Source: Nocardioides luteus
GTDB taxonomy: Bacteria > Actinomycetota > Actinomycetes > Propionibacteriales > Nocardioidaceae
Assembly (NCBI RefSeq): GCF_015752315.1
Contig: NZ_JADOVJ010000001.1
Coordinates: forward strand, 2,906,501 to 2,970,500
Direction: 5' to 3'
DNA length: 64,000 nucleotides
The notes under the pieces are model-generated. The model did no database searches. It saw only the letters and a program-made list of their open reading frames with translations, and was not told the origin of the DNA. Of this stretch, positions 58,327 to 64,000 are shown piece after piece (the stretch's first letter is position 1; each line of letters starts with the position of its first letter). The translations under genes and the position numbers were made by a program.

Positions 58327-60990
58327 TCAGCGTCCTTCGTTGCGCACGTCGATGACGAACGGGGCCACAGTGACCGCATCGATATTCGGCGCGTCCCCGG
58401 CTGGGTTGCCGATCACGATGCCACCGCTGCGCGTGGTGAGGGCGAGCGGAGTCGTTCGCGTCCAGAAGTTGTAGTCGCTGTAGGTGTGCTGGTACGCGAC
58501 CGTGCTCGTGGATTCGGCGCCCTCCTCACGGATGTCCGCCCTGCGCGAGATGATGTCCGCGTTGTATGGGTGCCCGGTGAACTTGTCGGCGTTGGCATAG
58601 GTGACGCCGATGTCGTATGCCCCGGGCTCGACCCCAGCCGGTCGTGGGATGGTGATCGTGCGCCCGGCGGTGAGCCAACCGACGAACTGCCCGCGAACAT
58701 TGGAGCCTGCTGCCGCCGGCGGCGTCTCCACCGTTGCGCCGGCGCTCCGGACGACCGACGGGTGCTCGGCCTGCACCGTCGTCGCATGGACGTCGGAGGC
58801 TGCGTCGCGGATCAGCCGCAGCTCGTCGACACCGAGACGCTGGCGAGCTGTGACGTGCACCTGGTGCATACCGCGCCCGAGGTGGATGGTCGCGGTGGTG
58901 CGACCATCCCGTCCAGTTGGGCTGGTCGCACCCGGGATCTCGCGCCCGTCGACCGCGAGGTCGTACGCCCCGCTGCCCCCGGCGACGCCGGTGTCGACCT
59001 GCAGCTTGTAGTAGCCATCCTCCTCCGCGACGACGAAGAACTCGGCTCGTGCACCCGGCGAGAGGTGAAGTCGGCCGCCGTCAGTCGGCAGGACGGTGGC
59101 CTTGCCCGTCGTCCGGGCCGACGACGCCGGGTACGTCGAGGTCTCGGGCCCGCCCTCGGTCACGAGGTCGACGACGTCGATCGCAAGGTTGCTGCCGGGG
59201 AGCGCCGTGGCGCCGCCGTCCGCGCTGGTGCGCAAGGAGAGCGTCGACGCGCCCGCAGGGAGGTCGACAAGGACGCCGACCCGTCCCTTGTAGGTGTCGC
59301 CGAGGGTAGAGGAGTACTGGACCACCTGGTCCAGCCGATCATCCACGTAGAGCGCGTGGCGACCCGAGGTTCGGCTTCGCGGCTGGCCGGGGACGTTCGT
59401 GCCGGTGCCGTAGAGGATGTCGAGCCGATAGGTGCCGGCGGCAGGGACGTCGACGTCCCAGGTCAGCCGGGCCGTCGACGTGCTGAGACCACGGACGTCC
59501 TGACCGCCGGACGTCGCATACGTGCCGGACTGGGTCGCGACGCGGGCCCCGCCGGCCAGCGTCATGGACTCCGCTTCAGTCTTCTGGGACCAGGGGACGT
59601 CGGCAGTCGCGACCGGCCCGTCCGCAGACGGCGTGATCGTCAGGCGGTAGGCGTCCATCTCGGTCCCAGCAGGTACGTCGATGTCGAGCGTCCCGTCGGC
59701 GCCCAGCCTGGCTCTCTCGACCGAGAGGGTCGTCGGCAGATCGCCCAGGCCCTCCTGGCCGGTGAACCGGGTGCGCTCCAGTCGCACGTCGACCTCTGCG
59801 CCGAACACGGAGGGATCGAGGCCCTCCACGTCGACGGTGACAGGGCTGCCCGTGCCACCGAAGAGGACTGTGCCCGTGCGACGGTCGTCGTCGAGGGCGG
59901 CCAGGCCCTGCAACGTGTCCGGCGTCTCCGGCTGGGGCGGCGTCGCCTCGACCGTCTCGCCGGTCAGATCGCCGTACCACTTGAGCAGCCACCAGGCGCC
60001 GTTGCCGCCCTGGGTGCGCGAGGTGTGGTCGCTGAGGTTGCCGGCCGCGGTCCAGTACGCGACCTCGGCATCCACCTTGTGCGTCTCGAACAGCGAGATC
60101 CACCGGATCATCCGGCCCGGAACGCCGGTGTCGCTCCGCCAGGGCGAGTATTCCGTGACGTTGACGGGCGTCTCGGGGAGGCCGAGCGACTCCTCGAGCG
60201 CGCGGAAGTGCTCGAGGTGGTCCGAGAAGGTGGCCAGGTCGCCTTTGTCCAACTCGTGCCACGTCATGATGTCGGGCAGAACGTCCCGCTCGGCTGCCCA
60301 CGTCATGAAGTCGGTGAGGCGCTGCCGGTTGTAGTTGGCCTCCCCCAGCCCCGCGATGCGCGCGCCGGGGATGATCTCTCGGATCAGCCGGTACGCCGCC
60401 TCCCAGTCGGCGAAGAAACGCTCGCGGCTGGCGCTCCAGTTTCCGTACCAGATCCAGTCGGGCTCGTTGAACGGCGTGAACACGTAGCGGTCGAGCGCAT
60501 CCGGGTCCGCGTCCCGGGCGACGCGCTCAACGACGGTGCGGACCTTCGCGAGGAAGTCCGCCTGACCCGGGTAGGTGTTCTGCGGGTCCTCGGCGTTCGC
60601 GTAGCCCCACTTGGGGTAGTAGTCCTGGATGTTGATGTAGATGTCGTCTCCGCCCGCGCTGAAGAACGTGTCGGACACGCTCAGCGCCCCGCCGTTGGGA
60701 TGCTGCAGCCCGCCCTCGGGCATCTGGGTCACCGTCCTCGGTGCGGCGCCGGCGACCACGGCAGTCGTCGGCACCTCGTCGTCCGAGAGTCCGTAGAGGA
60801 CGCCGGTCGCGCCGCCGTGCACCTTGCCGGTGGAGGCGGAGAAGTCGATCGACAGCTGCTGTGCGTCGACGGCGCCGGCGGCGCTGGTCGTCGCGGCAGC
60901 CGAGAGTAGGCTGCCACCGAGTGCCATACAGCTGACCAAGGCGACGCTGCGGCCAGCGGCGCTCCAGTGGATGGGGATGTGCAGGACCAT
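58327..60990 (-). CDS. Secreted GH39-like glycoside hydrolase with carbohydrate-binding modules
   Basis: The 887-residue product starts with a signal peptide (hydrophobic VALVSCMALGGSLLSAAATT, Ala-x-Ala region near residue 40). The clan A TIM barrel follows: acid/base Glu176 in FTPFNEPDWIWYGN and probable nucleophile Glu280 in VNVTEYSPW. After the barrel there is a beta domain (about 380-490), then two CBM6/35-like modules beginning near KTEAESMTLAGG and near the end VQAEHPSVVRS. Family GH39 or a close clan A relative (xylosidase/other) is inferred; the exact sugar is unknown. AGGAG precedes the ATG. It is followed on the same strand by a sugar ABC importer system upstream. Confidence 0.78.
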   Translation of the reverse strand: MVLHIPIHWSAAGRSVALVSCMALGGSLLSAAATTSAAGAVDAQQLSIDFSASTGKVHGGATGVLYGLSDDEVPTTAVVAGAAPRTVTQMPEGGLQHPNGGALSVSDTFFSAGGDDIYINIQDYYPKWGYANAEDPQNTYPGQADFLAKVRTVVERVARDADPDALDRYVFTPFNEPDWIWYGNWSASRERFFADWEAAYRLIREIIPGARIAGLGEANYNRQRLTDFMTWAAERDVLPDIMTWHELDKGDLATFSDHLEHFRALEESLGLPETPVNVTEYSPWRSDTGVPGRMIRWISLFETHKVDAEVAYWTAAGNLSDHTSRTQGGNGAWWLLKWYGDLTGETVEATPPQPETPDTLQGLAALDDDRRTGTVLFGGTGSPVTVDVEGLDPSVFGAEVDVRLERTRFTGQEGLGDLPTTLSVERARLGADGTLDIDVPAGTEMDAYRLTITPSADGPVATADVPWSQKTEAESMTLAGGARVATQSGTYATSGGQDVRGLSTSTARLTWDVDVPAAGTYRLDILYGTGTNVPGQPRSRTSGRHALYVDDRLDQVVQYSSTLGDTYKGRVGVLVDLPAGASTLSLRTSADGGATALPGSNLAIDVVDLVTEGGPETSTYPASSARTTGKATVLPTDGGRLHLSPGARAEFFVVAEEDGYYKLQVDTGVAGGSGAYDLAVDGREIPGATSPTGRDGRTTATIHLGRGMHQVHVTARQRLGVDELRLIRDAASDVHATTVQAEHPSVVRSAGATVETPPAAAGSNVRGQFVGWLTAGRTITIPRPAGVEPGAYDIGVTYANADKFTGHPYNADIISRRADIREEGAESTSTVAYQHTYSDYNFWTRTTPLALTTRSGGIVIGNPAGDAPNIDAVTVAPFVIDVRNEGR

Positions 60991-61093
60991 TCTTTGCTCC
61001 TAGAGTGGTGGGGAGATGGTGCGCTCGCGCCGATGACTCGGCCTCAGCGCGGGTGGTGCGGCGACCGGTCGGCGGTCCCCGCACCACCCGGGG

Positions 61094-62455
61094 TCACTCG
61101 AACAACGCGTTGACGGCGTCGTTGGCGTCGGTCAGCGATTCGGCGTCCTTCGATCCCTTGAGGAATGCCTCGATGGCCGGCGTGACCGTGTCGTTGATCT
61201 CCGACCAGTGGTCGGCGATGGGCAGCAGGGCCGTCGTCCCGTCGGTCACCTGAACGGTGAAGCCGGACACGTCCCAGCCCTTGTCTGTGAAGGCCTGCTC
61301 TGCCTTCTTCGTCGAGGTCTTGATCGCGGGGAGAACGACACCGGATTCGGCGATCACGTCCTGACAGTCCGCGGAGGCGAGGTACTTGACCCATTCCCAC
61401 GAGGCATCGGGATTGTCCGTGCCCGCCCAGATCCCATCGGATAGACCGTTGAACAGGCTGGCTCGCGCGCCGCTGGGGCCTTGCGGGGTCGGGGCGACCT
61501 TCGTCGCCACCTCGTCCTGACCGAGGTAGGAGCTGGTCATCCAGCTGCCGTCGGTCACCGTCGCGTAGCGACCGGCGAGGTAGCCGTTGAGCGGGTCTTG
61601 CTCACTCAGTGCGATGTCCACCGACGGCATGTAGCCCTCGTCGATGAGGTGCTGGTACCAGGTCAGAGTCTCGACGAACTTCGGGTCGTCGTAGTTCCAC
61701 TGGGACGTCCAGGGCGTGGTGTCGCCGTAGTACCAGTCGTTGCTCAGCGCGAACGGCGACCAGGTCTGCTGGCCCGCGGCGTTCAGCCCGTTTCCGCTGA
61801 GTGCCAGTCCGTACACCTCGACCTTGGTCTTGTCGAAGCCCGGCTCGTTCCCCCGGACCCCGTTCTTGTCCACGGTGAGGGCACCGATGAAGTCCTCGAA
61901 CGTGCCGCCGTCGGTGGGGTTCCACTCCAGCGAGCTCACCTGTTCGGCGGTGTATCCGGCGTCGGCGACCGCCTTCTCGTCGTAGAAGAGCCCGATGGTG
62001 TCGAAGTCCTTGGGCAAGCCGTACGTTGCGTCGTCCTCCCCGACCCACAGCTCGGCGAGGCCGTCCTGATAGATCGAGAGGTCGAGGCCGTCCCCCTCGA
62101 TGCGGTCGCTCAGGTCCAGGAGCTGGCCCTGCGCCGCGAACTGCGGGAAGTAGGACAAGTGGTTGGTGAAGACGTCCGGTGCTGTGTCCGAGGCGAAGCC
62201 AGTGGTGACGTTCTGCCAGTAGTCGTCCCACCCGTACTGCTCGATCTTCACCTCGATGCCGGTGTGCTCCTGGAAGTCGGTGGCGCACTGCTGGTACGCG
62301 GGCTGCTGGTTGCTGTCCCACAGCCAGTACGTGATGGCGCCGTCGACGTCGTCGTCCCCGTCTGACGACGACCCGCATCCGGCGAGGGCGAGGGCGAGCG
62401 TCGCAGCGGCCGCGGCTGCGGCGATCGCGCGAACCCGGAGATGGAGGGTGTGCAT
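61094..62455 (-). CDS. Carbohydrate ABC transporter substrate-binding lipoprotein
   Basis: The 453-residue product has a lipoprotein signal peptide with lipobox LAGC (Cys27), after which a Ser/Asp-rich linker leads to an extracellular solute-binding family 1 domain (ITYWLWDSNQQPAYQQCATDF; NHLSYFPQFAAQGQLLDLSD). Such proteins capture oligosaccharides or sugars outside the membrane. AGGAAGG precedes the ATG. It is 103 bases from the glycosidase gene and 52 bases downstream of the permease gene; the group probably imports the glycosidase products. Confidence 0.92.
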   Translation of the reverse strand: MHTLHLRVRAIAAAAAAATLALALAGCGSSSDGDDDVDGAITYWLWDSNQQPAYQQCATDFQEHTGIEVKIEQYGWDDYWQNVTTGFASDTAPDVFTNHLSYFPQFAAQGQLLDLSDRIEGDGLDLSIYQDGLAELWVGEDDATYGLPKDFDTIGLFYDEKAVADAGYTAEQVSSLEWNPTDGGTFEDFIGALTVDKNGVRGNEPGFDKTKVEVYGLALSGNGLNAAGQQTWSPFALSNDWYYGDTTPWTSQWNYDDPKFVETLTWYQHLIDEGYMPSVDIALSEQDPLNGYLAGRYATVTDGSWMTSSYLGQDEVATKVAPTPQGPSGARASLFNGLSDGIWAGTDNPDASWEWVKYLASADCQDVIAESGVVLPAIKTSTKKAEQAFTDKGWDVSGFTVQVTDGTTALLPIADHWSEINDTVTPAIEAFLKGSKDAESLTDANDAVNALFE

Positions 62456-62507
62456 GTCGAACCTTCCTGTGTGAATCGGGACGGCTACGCCGCCCGGGAT
62501 AATGCGG

Positions 62508-63458
62508 TTACTTGATGCCCGAGTAGCCGAGGTTGTCGACGAGCCTGCGTCCGAAGACGAGGAACAGCACGAATACCGGCAAGGCCGCGATCAACGTGCC
62601 GGCCATGAGGCCTGACCAGTCGGGGCCGGTCTGCGGCGTCTGCGACCGGAAGATGCCGAGGGCCACCGTCAGGACGCGCGACTCCTCGTCGCGACCCACG
62701 AGCAGTGGCCACATGTACTCCCCCCACGCGGTGGTGTACGTCAGCAGGCCGAGGGTGAACAGGGGCGTACTCGACATGGGTAGGAGGATCTGGAGGAAGA
62801 TCCGCACATGCCCGGCGCCGTCGATCCGAGCAGACTCCTCCACCTCGCGGTTGATCCCGAGGAAGAACTGGCGCATGAAGAAGACCGCGAACGGAGTCAT
62901 GAAGAAGAACGGGAGAATGATCCCGGTCAGCGTGTTCAGCAGGCCGAGGTCCCGGATGAGGATGAAGTTGGGCAGCTGCACGAAGATCGGCGGGATCATC
63001 AGGGCGGTCAGGAACACGAAGAACACGGCGTCCCTCCCCGGCCACTGCAGCCGCGCGAACGCGTACGCGGCCATGGCGGAGAAGAAGACCTGACCGAACG
63101 TGATGGCGGTGGCGACGATCACCGAGTTGCGCAGGTACAGCCAAAGATCGATCGAGCCGGTGGTCCCGCCCTCGGCCGCAGCTTCCTCGGCCGTCGCCAC
63201 GCCCAGCACTCGCGCGAATGCTCCCCAGCTGAAGTCGACAGGCAGGAGGCTCCCCGGGTTGGTGTACAGGGCCGTGTTCGTCGACAGCGCCGTGCGAAGC
63301 ATCCAGTAGAAGGGAAACAAGGTGACGATCAGCAGGACACCCAGGGCGGCCCATGCCAACGCGCGGCCCCATCTGACTCGCGTGCGGCGTCTGACATGCG
63401 CGTTCGTGGTGCCTCGAATGTCGGTCGCAGGGACGGCGTCGTGTGTGGTCGTGGTCAT
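62508..63458 (-). CDS. Carbohydrate ABC transporter permease (MalG-type)
   Basis: The 316-residue protein has six predicted helices, starting with ALAWAALGVLLIVTLFPFYW, and the EAA loop EVEESARIDGAGHVRIFLQI that contacts the ATPase. AGGAA sits six bases before the chosen ATG (MTTTTHDAV); a GTG four codons upstream overlaps the upstream stop. It pairs with the MalF-type permease encoded next. No ATP-binding gene is in the window; such systems often use a shared MsiK-type ATPase in actinobacteria. Confidence 0.92.
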   Translation of the reverse strand: MTTTTHDAVPATDIRGTTNAHVRRRTRVRWGRALAWAALGVLLIVTLFPFYWMLRTALSTNTALYTNPGSLLPVDFSWGAFARVLGVATAEEAAAEGGTTGSIDLWLYLRNSVIVATAITFGQVFFSAMAAYAFARLQWPGRDAVFFVFLTALMIPPIFVQLPNFILIRDLGLLNTLTGIILPFFFMTPFAVFFMRQFFLGINREVEESARIDGAGHVRIFLQILLPMSSTPLFTLGLLTYTTAWGEYMWPLLVGRDEESRVLTVALGIFRSQTPQTGPDWSGLMAGTLIAALPVFVLFLVFGRRLVDNLGYSGIK

Positions 63459-63466
63459 CGGGTTCC

Positions 63467-64000
63467 TCACGTCAGATCCGACTGGTTGGAGCGCATGATT
63501 TTCAGCTGGAAGTACGCAATGCCGGCGAGTGCGACCAGCAGGAAGACGGACATCGCGGAGGCGTAGCCGAGGTCGAAGCGCTCGAACGCCTGTTGGTAGA
63601 TGTAGTAGTAGATGACCCGCGTCGAGTTGATCGGCCCGCCTTCGGTGGTGACCGCCACGGTGTCGAAGATCTGGAAGGACCCGACGACCGTGATCACCAT
63701 GACGAGGGCCAGCACGGGCCGCAGCAGCGGCAACGTGATCGACCAGAACATCCGCGGCTCAGAAGCGCCGTCCAACCCGGCTGCCTCGTACAACTGATCC
63801 GGGATGGTCTGCAGCCCGGCGAAGATCAGCAGGGCCGTGTACCCCACATAGCGCCAGACGTTGATCAGCGCGATCGTCGGGATGGCCAGCGTCTCATCGC
63901 CGAAGAAGGCGACCCTGTCCCCGGTGGCCCAGTCGAGGACGACGTTGATGAAGCCCGTCGAGTAGTCCATCATCCAGAACCACACGAGGGCGACGACGAC
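63467..64000 (-). CDS. Carbohydrate ABC transporter permease (MalF-type), N-terminus outside window
   Basis: About 178 C-terminal residues are visible, and the frame stays open to the window edge. Helices are seen at VRYVGYTALLIFAGL-like region (NVWRYVGYTALLIFAGLQTI), PVLALVMVITVVGSFQIF and AMSVFLLVALAGIAYFQL. The EAA motif is EAAGLDGASEPRMFWSI. The stop overlaps the GTG of the MalG-type gene, confirming one operon. Confidence 0.9.
   Translation of the reverse strand, partial: VVVALVWFWMMDYSTGFINVVLDWATGDRVAFFGDETLAIPTIALINVWRYVGYTALLIFAGLQTIPDQLYEAAGLDGASEPRMFWSITLPLLRPVLALVMVITVVGSFQIFDTVAVTTEGGPINSTRVIYYYIYQQAFERFDLGYASAMSVFLLVALAGIAYFQLKIMRSNQSDLT

Noticed and set aside
1..64000. CRISPR arrays, insertion sequences, prophage genes or rRNA
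   Set aside because: I looked for regular spaced repeats, transposase motifs, integrases and conserved rRNA stretches and saw none.

Overview
The DNA is about 70% G+C and encodes typical actinobacterial proteins: an actinobacterial homogentisate operon, WS/DGAT wax-ester synthase, many TetR/AraC regulators, and GTG starts with ATGA/GTGA stop-start overlaps. A Nocardioidaceae-like soil actinobacterium (Nocardioides or a relative) fits best, but the genus is an inference.

Layout. 1-1.9 kb: housekeeping genes (M20 peptidase, glycerophosphodiesterase) and tRNA-Leu(GAG) with a strong terminator. 2.06-4.13 kb: a gene-poor stretch of lower G+C with two very small genes and a wrecked NCS1 permease. 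4.4-12.1 kb: eight-gene catabolic operon (Ldh-type reductase, phytoene-desaturase-like oxidase, SDR, class A flavin hydroxylase, two cupins, RidA, FAH-family hydrolase) ending in a 17-bp hairpin. 12.1-13.1 kb: AraC-type regulator on the opposite strand. 13.2-23.5 kb: nine-gene operon with an SDR, a StyA1/StyA2B-type monooxygenase pair (the second fused to its own flavin reductase), a three-subunit molybdenum hydroxylase, CoxG, an ACMSD-like amidohydrolase and XdhC. Both operons carry the same two-part sequence element upstream, so they look like one regulon around the AraC gene. 23.8-30.7 kb: homogentisate operon (FAH, an unknown protein, HmgA, a flavin hydroxylase, a metallo-beta-lactamase-fold protein) and a divergent LysR gene. 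30.7-37.1 kb: TetR, MoaF-like protein, AraC, aldehyde dehydrogenase and APC permease, probably an amine/aldehyde uptake and oxidation module.

37.2-43.7 kb: a six-gene operon resembling the mycobacterial mymA region (crotonase, WS/DGAT, SDR, Baeyer-Villiger-type FMO, ferredoxin reductase, PF10118 hydrolase) with a divergent TetR. 44.4-53.7 kb: a beta-oxidation operon (ALDH, acyl-CoA ligase, FadJ, thiolase, acyl-CoA dehydrogenase) divergent from a crotonase-TetR pair. 54.0-58.2 kb: a 2,4'-dihydroxyacetophenone dioxygenase module (ADH, MFS transporter, dioxygenase, AraC) with a 14-bp inverted repeat in the divergent promoter. 58.3-64 kb: a secreted GH39-like glycosidase and a carbohydrate ABC importer, cut by the window end.

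The 4.4-23.5 kb supercluster is the most interesting part. Its parts could hydroxylate, decarboxylate, open and deaminate an aromatic, perhaps N-heteroaromatic, substrate. I do not know a described pathway with this exact set; the substrate is unknown.
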